Assembly (NCBI RefSeq): GCF_020520425.1
Contig: NC_079487.1
Coordinates: forward strand, 109,836,141-109,900,140
DNA length: 64,000 nt
Direction: 5' to 3'
From: Spinacia oleracea
Lineage: Eukaryota > Streptophyta > Magnoliopsida > Caryophyllales > Amaranthaceae
Shown here: in pieces, positions 49,371 through 62,304 of the stretch
How the letters are laid out: the number at the start of each line of letters is the position of its first letter
Position numbering within the stretch: position 1 is the first letter of the stretch
Translations under genes and position numbers: made by a program
The notes under the pieces: generated by a model
The model's database searches: none
The model's input: the letters and a program-made list of their open reading frames with translations, nothing else
What the model was told of the DNA's origin: nothing

Positions 49371-49640
49371 ACTCTCTTGGTTTTCCGTTTTTCCCAAAAA
49401 CGATGTGAGTAGCTTTTGGTTTTCCGTTTTTTCCCAAAAACGATGTGAGTAGCTTTTGGTTTTCCGTTTTTCCAAAAAAAAAGAACGATGTGAGTAGCTT
49501 TTGGTTTTCCGTTTTTCCAAAAAGAACGATGTGAGTAGCTTTTGGTTTTCCGTTTGTCCAAAAAAAGAACGATGTGAGTAGCTTTCCTTTTTTCCAAAGA
49601 TTGGTTTTCCGTTTTTTCCAAAAAAGAATGATGTGCTGGA
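49371..49640 (+). repeat. Tandem repeat with GATGTGAGTAGCTTTTGG units
   Basis: Five clear units of about 40-46 bp contain CGATGTGAGTAGCTTTTGG and TTTTCCGTTTTT, with A-run length varying between units; a sixth is degraded near 49628. Open frames on the minus strand across it only reflect the repeat. Tandem repeats just before the 3' LTR are known for Tat-lineage elements. Confidence 0.85.
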
Positions 49641-50048
49641 TTTTCCTTCGTTTTACGTCCCATAAAAACAAGGGGGTTTTCTCGTTTAGCTAACCCTGAA
49701 AATGAGAATCTTTAAAAACATTTTTACCTCGCGGTTGGGCTTGGCCAGGCCCAATTACACTTTATAGCTTTGATTTCGAAAACATCTGTAGCTACTCCCA
49801 ATGACAAAGTGAGCGAGTTTCTACGCTTCTATAGATACTTCCAATGACAAAGTGAGGGAGTTTCTATACTATCCGTTGACAAATCCCAATGACACGTGAG
49901 GGATATGTCGACACTTCAAGTGATGACCCTTAAGTCAAATGATATCACTCGGGGGCTCGTGAGACCCTCGCAAAAACAGGTCACCATGACTTGTGCGACA
50001 CACTCCGTCTAATACTTTGACCATCGTCTTACTCCAAGACTCAGTCAA

Positions 50049-50061
50049 AGTGGGGGCTAAC
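50049..50061 (+). other. Polypurine tract of the Tat/Ogre-like element
   Basis: AAGTGGGGGCTAAC directly precedes the TGCAGACACC start of the 3' LTR. It is the last of several similar GGGGGCT words in the interior. Confidence 0.7.
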
Positions 50062-52300
<2,239 letters not shown>

Positions 52301-52433
52301 TTTATAATAATATGAAATTAAAATTATTAACGGTCAACGTAGTGCATTGAAGACCGCGCATAATGAATAAGTGAGGAACATTATGGAATGGAAGGAGTAC
52401 AAGGCTAACCTTCTACAACTCAAATATATTCTA

Positions 52434-53941
52434 CTAGATTTAGCCCGTGCGATGCACGGATTCTATTAAATTGTTATGTTTAAATAAAAATCTTATGTAT
52501 ATACCAGTTTTATATATTAGATTAGATTAGCTTTTGATTTTGCATTGAATTTCATTTTAGATTTTTTTTTATTATGAAAGTGTTTGTTTTTGGATGAAAT
52601 TGTATATGTGTAATATTAATAAATAATTAATAAAAAATATCTACGTGAAAGTTAATCATTTCTTTATGTGGCACTCGACTTTTTTAATTCAAAATTAATT
52701 TTGAAATCTTATTTTTCATTGGCCGAAACCATTAGATTTTCTATGTGGCGCTCTAATATTGGATTAATGTTTGATTATAAATTGAATTTTATTTATTTTA
52801 TTTTAGATTATTGTTTGATTTTGGATGAATTTTATTTTAGATTTATTTTTTAATCATTAGAGTGCTTAATTTTAGACGGAGATGTATATATTAGTAATTA
52901 ATTAATTAAAATATCTACGTGGCACCTAATTAAATATCTACGTGGAAATCGGTTATTTTTTAATTTTTAGAGTGTTTGATTTTCGATGGAGTTGTATATA
53001 TTAGTAATTAATTAATTAAAATATCTACGTGGCACCTAATTAATTATCTACGTGTCACTTGATTTTTTAAATTCAAAAAGAAGTTAGAAATATTATTTTT
53101 CATTGGCCGAAACCATTAGTAATCCTAGGTGGCGCTCTAATACTTCAGCAAATATTCCTCCATTGGCCGAAGCCATTAGATTTTTCTACGTGGCGCTCTA
53201 ATATTGGATTAATGTTTGATTTTAAATTGAATTTTATTTATTTTATTTTAGATTATTGTTTGATTTTGGATGAATTTTATTTTAGATTTATTTTTTAATT
53301 ATTAGAGTGTTTGATTTTAGATGGAGTTGTATATATTAGTAATTAATTAATTAATTAAAATATCTATGTGGCACCTAATTATCTATCTACGTGGAAATCG
53401 ATTATTTTTTAATTATTAGAGTGTTTGATTTTTGATGGAGTTGTATATATTAATAATTACTCCCTCCGTATTTTTTTAAGAGATACACTTGCCTTTTCCG
53501 GCCGTATTTTTTTAAGAGATACACTTGCCATTTTTGGTAACTTATCAACCCCACCACCTAATTAAATAATATATCTACTACACTTTATGACCCACCATCC
53601 AATTAAAAAATAATTTTACAACTACACCCACCCCACCCCCACCTCCATTTGTTCAAAAGGACATTGTCACCAATGTACTTATTTATTAAAATATCTACCC
53701 CAACCCCACTTCTTTTATTCTTCTTAAGACCCGTGCCCAACCAAGTGTATCTCTTAAAAAAATACGAAGGGAGTAATTAATTAAAATATCTACGTGACAC
53801 CTAATTAATTATCTACATGGCACTTGATTTTTTTTAATTCAAAAAGAATTTAGGAATCTTATGTTTCATTGGCCGAAATCATTAGTAATCCTAGGTGGCG
53901 CTCTAATCTTTCAGCAAATATGTCTCCTTTATATATGTATA
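52434..53941 (-). mobile_element. Nonautonomous Helitron-like element H2, with internal duplication and a MITE insertion
   Basis: On the minus strand the 3' end is at 52434: CCGTGCATCGCACGGGCTAAATCTAG, with a 6-bp stem hairpin before CTAG. The 5' end near 53941 reads TATACATATATAAAGGAGAC. The interior repeats a module with CATTGGCCGAAACCATTAG and TAGGTGGCGCTCTAAT; a junction near 53158 shows a tandem duplication. A complete Stowaway-like MITE is inserted at 53460-53773. Confidence 0.55.
53460..53773. mobile_element. Complete Stowaway-like MITE 4, nested in H2
   Basis: TA flanks both sides (53458-53459 and 53774-53775). The left end CTCCCTCCGTATTTTTTTAA and right end TTAAAAAAATACGAAGGGAG are inverted repeats of about 30 bp that include AGAGATACACTT. 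The left terminal motif is doubled, as in MITE 3. Noncoding. Confidence 0.8.
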
Positions 53942-54582
53942 CTAGACTTTAGCCCGTGCGATGCACGGTTTCTATTAAATTGTTACGTTAAAATAAAACT
54001 CCTACATATATCAACTGCTATATTTTATATATTAGATTAAATTGATTTTTTTATATTTTGGATTGAATTTCATTTTAGATTTATTTTTTAATTATTATAG
54101 TGTTTGATTTTGGATGAAATTGTATATAAGAAATATTAATAATTATTTAATAAAAATATTTACGTGGCACCTAATTATTTATCTATGTGGCATTTGACTT
54201 TTTAATTCAAAAATAATTTTGAAGTCTTATTTTTCATTGGCTGAAACCATTAGATTTCCTACGTGGCGCTCTAATATTGGATTGATGTTTGATTTTTGAT
54301 TGAATTTTTTTAGATTAGTGTTTATGGATAAATTTTATTTTAGATTTATTTTTTAATTATTAGAGCGTTTGATTTTGGATGGAATTGTATATATTAGTAA
54401 TTAATTAATTAATTTAAATATCTACGTGGCACCTAATTAATTATCTACGTGGCACTCGATTTTTTTAATTCTAAAATAAATTAAAAATCTTATTTTTCAT
54501 GTGCCGAAACCATTAGTAATTCTAGGTGGCGCTCTAATAGTTCAGCAAATATGTCTCCTTTATATATGTATATTAGATTAGA
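53942..54582 (-). mobile_element. Nonautonomous Helitron-like element H3
   Basis: On the minus strand the 5' end is near 54582 (TCTAATATACATATATAAAGG) and the 3' end at 53942 is CCGTGCATCGCACGGGCTAAAGTCTAG. It abuts H2 head-to-tail, so its CTAG touches the 5' end of H2. About 640 bp, noncoding, same internal motifs as H1 and H2. Confidence 0.6.
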
Positions 54583-54798
54583 TTACATGAGAAGAAAAAA
54601 AATTACACAAAATCCATTATTTTTTTGGCAGTGTATCTAACCCATATATATTCCAACTCCCCCTGATTCCTAAGTTTCGATTAATCCGAAGATAAAAGGT
54701 GAAATCTGGATAATCATCTCTATTACTATCTTAATGTAATTAAAAAAAACAGCGTATGTGACAAAAACATGAATTACCATATAAAATCAATTTAACAA

Positions 54799-54813
54799 CT
54801 ACGCAATGTTATA
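54799..54813. repeat. LINE target site duplication, left copy
   Basis: CTACGCAATGTTATA precedes the LINE. The identical 15 bases follow its poly-A tail at 62327-62341. Two further A residues may belong to it. Confidence 0.92.
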
Positions 54814-54843
54814 TGTAATTGGGGGATATCTTTATGAGAAAAA

Positions 54844-57132
54844 ATGAGGAAAAAAAAGAAATATGAGATACCTAAGGTTTCTAGAGAGAGAGTGAAAACC
54901 CTAACTGGGTGTAGCCACCCTACCAAATTCGATTCATCTTCTGAGCTCGATTTTGCCTTGCAAAATCCTTCGTCTTCCTCCTTGTCCCATTTCCAGAGTG
55001 AGATTCCCCTCAAAATCTCTAGACCAAGCCTTAATAGGGGTAATTATGGCTTCTTGGGTAAAGTTTCGTCACCTCGTTGGTATCGAGGTCAGATCTCAGC
55101 TTTCCGATCTTCATCTTGGCTTCATCAGCAAGGCAACGCTGATCCAAGGGTGGAGACCCTTGCTGAGTCACCAGATCTTGGGTTCTACAACAGTAATGAT
55201 GGTTTAAGGGGAGTAATTAAAGCTTACACTCCACTAATGCAAACCAACCGCCCTAATTGGACCTATAGCAGCGATTATCCAAATGCAGAGATGGAAAGAT
55301 TTCGCTTTTTTTCGAAAATCTACTCAGGGAAGTCTTTCTCTAAGCTTTTCCTTGCCTTTTCGATTCTGTTCTGTCATTTACTACTGGGTTGTGCTGTGTT
55401 TCAATGCTTACAGTTTGTTTTTTTGTATTTCGTTTTAATTTGGGTGATGATTACTTTTTGGATACATTTTAATTACGTTGTTCTAGATCCTTCCTTGTAT
55501 ATGAATTGTGTCAATTGCATTGCCTGGGTGACTTTTGAGCTCCTTAATACTCCTAGACACATCTATAAATACTGGGTTGTTTTTGTATGTGGGTACTTCC
55601 CTCCTTACACCAGTTCTCATAATCCTCTCACAGCCCTCTTTCCTTGCTTGTGCCTCAAGTATAAATCCTGTTTCTTAGTGTTCCTTCTCCCTAATCTGTT
55701 AAGTCTTAGTGTTTTAATGTCAACCAGTCCTACAGAGTCTAGTTATGCCTCACTTCTCAAGAAGAACCCTCCTGCAATTTCCAATGAACCTAAATATACC
55801 AGCTTACCTAGTAATACAGGTCCTACCAGCTTCTTCAGCCACACCTCCCATAGCTCCTTTCTCCTGGGAGGTAGCAGTTCTGATATTGATCCCAATACCT
55901 CACCTAAGGATAGTTCACACAATCCTCCACCACAGGTTCCTGGTTCGAATATTGCCACCATCACCTTAGATGCCCCAAAACTTGAGCATGATCAAATTAA
56001 GCTTATGGAAGCTACTTGTCTATTTGGTAAGGTGTGGGGTGAATTTGTTCCCCAGGCAGCTGTTATAGCTAGAATGAAGAAAGACTGGAGTTTCTTGAGG
56101 GGGGAGGTGTCCTTTAGATTCATTGGGAATGGGTGGTTTTTAATCAAATTTTCTAATCCCCTGGATAAGGAGGAGGTGTGGGATAATAGGCCTTGGTTTG
56201 TGCAAGGGCTGAATTTTGTGTTGATTCCCTGGAGAGCCTCTTTTAAAGCTCAATTCAACTCCATTACTCATGTTGATCAATGGGTTAAAATTCCTTTTCT
56301 CCCCACCGAGTATTGGACCTGGCACTACCTAACACAAATTGCTAGTTGTGTGGGTCAGCCAATCAAGCTTGATAAGTTCACTTCAGAAAATGCTGAGAAG
56401 GGTCAGTTTGCCAGAGTTTGTCTTAACCTTAACATCACCAAGCCTGTCCCTAGATCTATTACTTTGAACTTTGGTTATGACATTCAGGAGTACTTTCTTT
56501 CCTATGAAGGTGTTTGGGAAGTTTGTCCTCTATGTGGTGACCCAAAGCATTTCTTGAATACCTGTCCCAAGAGACCCCCTCCTTGTCTTGAGTTAGTGGT
56601 GGCTCAGCTGGATGAGGCCAAGCTGTCTATGGGGGTGTCTGGGGATAGTGGGGGGCATGCTTCCCCTTCTGATTGGCTGGCTGTTGTGCCAAGGAGGAGA
56701 GCTAAACCCAGAGGCAACCTAAAAAGAAACCAAGCTAAACCTTACCATCACTCCTCCCCACCTCTTTCTAGACCTGTTGCTACTCCTCAGCTAAGGCCTG
56801 ACACTGGGTTGCCTGTCATCCCTTTGGCCAATAGTTTTCAGGGGCTTCAAGACTTTCAAGTTTCTACTGGTGATACAATTTCTCTTAATCCTCCTGCAGT
56901 CCAACCTTATGAGGACCTTCTTCCTGACTTTGACCCTTTAGAGCTTGCTCCTCAAGGTGTCAAAGAGGTGCAGGTAGATGAGGAGCTGGATATGGACTTG
57001 GAAATCTATGATGGTGATGGGTTTGATGCTAATGACCCTATTTTCTCTGAATGCCCCCCCATGGAAGCTGAAAACACTAAGAGAAGGAAGAGAGATGATG
57101 GTGATCTCTCTCCTTCACCCTCTGCTGGATGA
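54844..57132 (+). CDS. LINE ORF1: nucleic-acid-binding protein with DUF4283-like domain and CCHC zinc knuckle
   Basis: The frame gives 762 residues from the first ATG. The recognisable part begins at Met292 (ATG at 55717, MSTSPTESS). It holds a DUF4283-like region (KLEHDQIKLMEATCLFGKVW to PWFVQGLNFVLIPW), a segment YWTWHYLTQIASCVGQPIKL, and the knuckle CPLCGDPKHFLNTC (C-x2-C-x4-H-x4-C). A basic and then acidic tail follows. Such ORF1 proteins bind the LINE RNA into a particle. The first 291 residues contain a Lys/Ser-rich part and hydrophobic stretches unlike known ORF1 proteins. They could be real coding sequence or an open 5' leader; a start at 55717 would give 471 residues. The TGA stop overlaps the next ATG as ATGA. 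Confidence 0.85.
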   Translation: MRKKKKYEIPKVSRERVKTLTGCSHPTKFDSSSELDFALQNPSSSSLSHFQSEIPLKISRPSLNRGNYGFLGKVSSPRWYRGQISAFRSSSWLHQQGNADPRVETLAESPDLGFYNSNDGLRGVIKAYTPLMQTNRPNWTYSSDYPNAEMERFRFFSKIYSGKSFSKLFLAFSILFCHLLLGCAVFQCLQFVFLYFVLIWVMITFWIHFNYVVLDPSLYMNCVNCIAWVTFELLNTPRHIYKYWVVFVCGYFPPYTSSHNPLTALFPCLCLKYKSCFLVFLLPNLLSLSVLMSTSPTESSYASLLKKNPPAISNEPKYTSLPSNTGPTSFFSHTSHSSFLLGGSSSDIDPNTSPKDSSHNPPPQVPGSNIATITLDAPKLEHDQIKLMEATCLFGKVWGEFVPQAAVIARMKKDWSFLRGEVSFRFIGNGWFLIKFSNPLDKEEVWDNRPWFVQGLNFVLIPWRASFKAQFNSITHVDQWVKIPFLPTEYWTWHYLTQIASCVGQPIKLDKFTSENAEKGQFARVCLNLNITKPVPRSITLNFGYDIQEYFLSYEGVWEVCPLCGDPKHFLNTCPKRPPPCLELVVAQLDEAKLSMGVSGDSGGHASPSDWLAVVPRRRAKPRGNLKRNQAKPYHHSSPPLSRPVATPQLRPDTGLPVIPLANSFQGLQDFQVSTGDTISLNPPAVQPYEDLLPDFDPLELAPQGVKEVQVDEELDMDLEIYDGDGFDANDPIFSECPPMEAENTKRRKRDDGDLSPSPSAG

Positions 57133-58142
57133 TTTGTCTCTCCTCTATTTTGAGTTTTTTGATGGTGGTCCTCATTTCACCTTTTGATCAGTTGATTATG
57201 ATCTTTATGCCTTTAGGGTTTAGTAGTTATTTTCCTAGCTTGTGTTCTATCTCAATGTATCACTACAGGGTTCCTTTTTGCATCTTTTGTGAACCTGTAG
57301 ATATGAAGGTAGCTAGGTTTGTAACTACTGTAGTTGTGATTAATTATTCTAACACCAATCCTGTACCTAAGTGTCAAATCAATGTTAGTATGAATTCCAC
57401 CTTTACTTTTCTGAATTGGTACTGTGTTGTTTGGTGTATGCACTGGCCCTGCTATTTCAGTTATCTTAGACTGTGGAACAGTTGTCTTGCCTTGATCATT
57501 GCCAAGGGTCCCCTGTGGACCACTAACTGGTTCCAACTCAAATGGAGGAACCTAAATCATTGGAAGCTCTTTGATTGGAACCTTGTTATTGAGTTCTATG
57601 AGGACCAAAGGTTCTTGTCCTATGATGTTGTAAGAAACAAATCTGGTTTCCTACCTGAGGACCTTTTCTCTCCTCTAACCTTGCCTTCCCCCTCCCCTTG
57701 CTCTCTGTTATGGTCTTCTCAACTTCTTAAGAATATTGTTGTAGCTTATCATGAGTGGATAACTAAGTTTGTCCCTGTTTTTGAACTCAGTTGGACGGAG
57801 GCTAAACACTATGACCTGCTGCACAAGTTTTCGAAACTGTGGAACATGTATAGACACAACCCCTCTATGGTGTTGTCCAGCTCCCCTTATATTGTATCAC
57901 TTCTTCTCAACAGCAGTTACTACTGCTTTCTTGTTCATTTTTTTCTGGGTTTAACCCTTATAGTTGCTACTTGTATTTATTGGAACCGGACTGTGATCCG
58001 CTTAGAACGTATTAGGCAAACCGCCTACATTATTTTTGGCCTGTATCTTCTTGTTTTGGTGCGTATTATTCGGAACCGGACTTTGATCCGCATGGAACTT
58101 GACGGGCTAAAGGCCCTGTTTTTATCTGCGTCTTACTTATGA
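57129..58142 (+). CDS. LINE middle ORF, unknown 337-residue hydrophobic protein, ATGA-linked on both sides
   Basis: I recognise no domain. The ORF starts at the ATG of ATGA (57129-57132), which holds the ORF1 stop. It ends at the TGA of a second ATGA (58139-58142), which holds the ORF2 start. It is open for the full kilobase between ORF1 and ORF2. The product is rich in Phe, Leu, Tyr, Trp and Cys, with possible membrane segments near the N-terminus and again at about 258-280 (SLLLNSSYYCFLVHFFLG) and 295-312. Near the C-terminus NRTVIRLE and NRTLIRME lie 30 codons apart, an in-frame repeat. It may be a real protein translated by termination-reinitiation, or an open spacer that carries ribosomes to ORF2. 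The hydrophobicity partly follows from T-rich DNA. Confidence 0.55.
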   Translation: MICLSSILSFLMVVLISPFDQLIMIFMPLGFSSYFPSLCSISMYHYRVPFCIFCEPVDMKVARFVTTVVVINYSNTNPVPKCQINVSMNSTFTFLNWYCVVWCMHWPCYFSYLRLWNSCLALIIAKGPLWTTNWFQLKWRNLNHWKLFDWNLVIEFYEDQRFLSYDVVRNKSGFLPEDLFSPLTLPSPSPCSLLWSSQLLKNIVVAYHEWITKFVPVFELSWTEAKHYDLLHKFSKLWNMYRHNPSMVLSSSPYIVSLLLNSSYYCFLVHFFLGLTLIVATCIYWNRTVIRLERIRQTAYIIFGLYLLVLVRIIRNRTLIRMELDGLKALFLSASYL

Positions 58143-61100
58143 GAATACTTTCATGGAACATTCAGGGGGGTAAAAAACTCCAAGCTATTGGTGACATATC
58201 CCACTATGTTAATTCGTTCAAACCTGATATCCTATTTGTCCTTGAGACTATGACATCTAATGCCACAAGTAGAACTATAATCAAAGGCTTCCGTTTTCAA
58301 AAGCAATTAATTATTGATCCGATTAATCATAGTGGAGGTTTATGGGTTTGTTGGAACAATGACTCGATCCTGGTCCAAAACTACACTATAACAGATAGAT
58401 GCGCTCACCTTAACGTTCTTTTTAAACCAACCAATGAAAAAATTCTTGTCTCTGGGGCTTATTTCCCAGCACAAAACAACGATAAAGACCAATTCTGGGA
58501 ATTGATATCTACCTTCTATGATAACATCCAAATTCCCTGGGTCCTTGTCGGTGACTTTAACGAACTCTTACATTATTCGGACAAATGTGGAGGCAACCCA
58601 GTCTCACAAAGCCAATGTCAAAGGCTTTCAAGGTTTCTTACTCGTACAAATGCGACAGACATAGCATGCTTACAACAATCGTACTCCTGGAAATCCCAGT
58701 CCCACCCAGGCTTGTATCAAAGGCTAGATAGGGCCGTCGCAAGCAATATCTTCAATGATAAATTCCCCAACGCCTCAGTTAAATATGGTACCTTTACTAG
58801 CTCAGACCATGCCCCAATGTTCTTTGATACGAACTCAGAGAACATTATGGTGAATAGATTGTTCAGATTCCAAAATTCCTGGACCCTCGAGGAGGAACCA
58901 GCTAAAATTGTTAAAAAACATTGGAACTGCAATACTCAAGGTTCAAGATTTTTTAGAATAAGATCCAAACTAACCAACATAAAAGGCGACCTAAAAAATT
59001 GGGCGAAAGGAAAATTCTCACATAAGACCATGCAACTTAAAACTAATGTAGATAAAATTCAAGAACTTGAAGCTAAGCTTATAACCCAACCTTTCAACCC
59101 TATCTGGCAAAACCATCTTTCAAGAATGCTTAAACAGCGAGAAAAGATCCTCTTACAAAAACAATACTTATGGAAAAATACTGCAAAAAAAACTTGGCTG
59201 AACCAAGGGGACAGGAACACGAGATTTTTTCACCAACTCATGAAACAAAGAGCCGCGAAAAATCACATCTATCGACTAAAGAATGCGGACAACCATTGGG
59301 AGGAGGGGCAAGTGAACGTTCAAAATATCCTCTTTAACTCCTTTCAAGATAGATTCAAAACTTCTGTCCAGCCTGGGCGTGTAATTAACCTAGATTTTCT
59401 CCCACAATTAATTTCTGACTCCGATAGGCTAAGTCTCATCGCCCCCTTCTCAGACGAGGAGATTAAAAATAGTTTCTTTACTATGAACCCACTCAAGGCT
59501 CCAGGATCAGATGGATTTGGGCCAAAATTTTTTCAAACCTACTGGAAAACAATAGGCCCTGAAGTTACATTAGCAATAAAGAGCTTCTTCTCTCACGGAA
59601 AAATGCCGTCGTTTCTGAATCACACTCTTATAGCTCTTATCCCCAAAAATGATAACCCAGAGAACCCCAATCATTTCAGACCAATCAGCCTCTGCGGCAC
59701 GATCTATAAAGCTATCTCTAAACTCCTAGTCTCTAGACTAAGTCCTATTCTTCAAAAACACATAAGCCCCTTCCAAAACGCCTTCACACCTGGCAGGTCC
59801 ATCCATGATAATTTGCTCTTAGTCCAGGAGATCCTCAATGTTTTTAAGAAATCAAAATCCAAAGTTGGATGGTGTGCTCTTAAACTGGACATGGAAAAAG
59901 CCTATGACAGAATAGAATGGGATTTCCTTTGGGCTACGCTTGACAAAATGGGCTTTCCTACAACCTGGATAAACTGGGTCAAAGCAACTGTGACTACAGT
60001 TTCGTACTCTATTAAAGTTAACAACTCAACCACGGATGTTTTTACCCCGTCTAGAGGGCTAAGACAGGGAGACCCGCTATCTCCTTACCTTTTTATACTT
60101 TGCATGGAAGTTTTTATAATCATGCTTAATAATGCCAGTGCGAGACCTAAACTAGGGCTCGGATTTAAAATAGCACCTCAAACTATAAAAATCTCATGTT
60201 TAATGTTTGCAGATGATAGCCTACTTTTATGTAAAGCCACTAACTCCGCATGCCATAACTTACTCAAAGTCATCACTGACTTCTGTAAACTCTCAGGCCA
60301 ATTAGTGAATTTCCATAAATCAGCTATTATCTTCTCAAAGAATATCAACCACCCCAAGAGAGATGCTTTGGCCAGCATTTTCAATATGCATAAATCTGGG
60401 TCTCTAGGTCGATATCTGGGAGCTCACTTCTCTAGTTTCACACCTACAAGATCTGACTATCTACGCATCATGCAAAAAAATGAACGCTGTATAAACTCCT
60501 GACAAGCTAACTTTCTATCCAAAGGAGGTAGAACAACGCTTATTCAAAGCAACCTTGAAGCCCTCCCGTCCTACATTTGCTCTTCCTTCCTTCTTCTAAG
60601 GAAGACGTGCCATCAATTGGATAATATTCATCGCCAATTTTTTTGGAACCAATCCAAGTTAGGTAATGCACTCCCTCTCATTGCCTGGAACAAAGTCTGT
60701 CAACCTAAGGACCAAGGAGGGTTAGGTTTAAGAAGAACCTACCCTCTGAATAGGGCTTTCATCGCAAAAGTAGGCTGGAAAATACTAACAGACGAAAATA
60801 ACCTTTGGGAAAAAATCATGAGGAAAAAATATCTCCAGAACACAAGTTTCTTCTCTGCCAAGAAAAAAGTTAAAGACTCTCCTATTTGGATCAGCATTTT
60901 AAACCAACGGGAGTTATTGAGGAAAGGAATTAGATGGAAGATTGGCAATGGGAATCACATCAATTTCTGGAAAGATAACTGGGTTGGTCAATTTGCCCTT
61001 TCTGATCTCCCTTGCAACTCCTCTAATAGTAATAGGGGAGAAGTCTACGTGAACTCATTTATTGATGAATCCAAAAACTGGGATTTAAGGAAACTTTCTT

Positions 61101-62284
61101 CGGTCCTCTCACCTGAGTGGGTACAAAAAATTAAAGGGATCCCTATCCCTGTCAATGAACTGCCTGACAACCCCATTTGGGGCTGCACAAACTCTGGAGA
61201 ATTCACAGTTAAATCCGCTACCTGGCTTGCACACGAACTCCCAGTCTCGGATAAAAAATGGGAGTTTAGATGGATTTGGAAACTCGATATAGCTCCAAAA
61301 CTAAAAATCTTTCTATGGCAAATTTGCCATAAAAGTATTCCAACTAAAGAAACTCTTTTTCATAGGAAAATTATTCCCTCAAGTTGTTGCCCTAGATGTA
61401 ACCATGCCAGTGAGAATATTAATCATCTCTTTCTCACTTGTGAGCACTCAAAAAATGTCTGGATGCATAGACTTACCAAAAATTGGTTCGATTTCTCCTT
61501 CCCTATGACGGATTTCTTCAAAACTTTAGTCTACCTTAGACGGAACCAAGTTGCGCTCAGGAAGTTCATTACCGTTTGCTGGACTATTTGGAAGGAAAGG
61601 AATGCCTTAGTGTTCTCCAACAATAAGCTTTCTCCCTGCCGCTGCTATTTTAGAGCTCTTAACACCTTCAAGGAATGGGAGCTTAGACTCCAGATTGACT
61701 CACAACAACTTAGAGGTAACCTTTACAACACTCATCAAACTTCCACTCCTCTTCCAACCACCCCTCACCCCATTCTTGTGCGGTGGTTCCCGCCCCCACT
61801 GGGCGCCTTCAAACTCAACTTCGACGGATCACGTAAAGACTCATCAGCAGCAGGAGGCATCATCATCAGAAACAACAATGGAGATACGGTCATCGCCAAA
61901 TCTTTTAACCTGGGTAACTCGCAAGTCTACATGGCCGAAGCCCTAGCCCTTCATAAGGGCATCCAGGAGGCCATCAAACTCAATATTAAAGATATCTACA
62001 TCGAAGGTGACAACCTTCTTGTGATCAACTCGCTAAAAGGAATCTGGACCCCCCCGTGGAAGCTTCAAAACATTATTCAAGATAGCAGGACTCTTCTTCA
62101 GCATTTTCACTCTTCCCATATCAAGCATATCTTCCGCGAAGCAAATAGAGCAGCAGATTGGATAGCTAATGTAGGACATCTTATTGTTGAACCATTGTGT
62201 ATTCCCCCGAACTCTAGCCCTAATTTAGATAATATTGTTCAAAGTGACAGCTTAGGTTTCACCCTTGTGCGAAGGGGAACCTAG
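58139..62284 (+). pseudogene. LINE ORF2: endonuclease, reverse transcriptase, zinc-binding region and RNase H; one in-frame TGA
   Basis: The frame runs 1381 codons with a single stop, TGA, at 60500-60502 (codon 788). Residues 1-230 form an APE-type endonuclease: WNIQG with Asn7, Glu36 in LETMT, GDFNE with Asp139 and Asn141, and the SDHAP His224. The RT has LKAPGSDGF, FRPISLCGTIYKAISK, LDMEKAYDRIEW, GLRQGDPLSPYLF and the catalytic FADD (690-693). The stop falls in the thumb region just before NFLSKGGRTTLIQS, where related LINEs have a Trp. After it come the zf-RVT block (APKLKIFLWQICHKSIPTKE, CCPRC, INHLFLTC) and a plant L1-type RNase H (FDGSRKD, AEALALHKG, EGDNLLVINSL, REANRAADWIAN) with acidic residues in place. 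Unless read through, only a truncated protein without zinc region and RNase H is made. Confidence 0.92.
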
Positions 62285-62304
62285 GTTTTTTTTCTTACCT
62301 TTAT

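Noticed and set aside
49371..49640. CRISPR-like look of regularly spaced repeats
   Set aside because: Units are directly adjacent with slippage-type A-run variation and no unique spacers, in plant retroelement DNA.
49336..49671. Lys/Thr-rich minus-strand ORFs
   Set aside because: They are the 40-46-bp tandem repeat read in different frames; no independent support.
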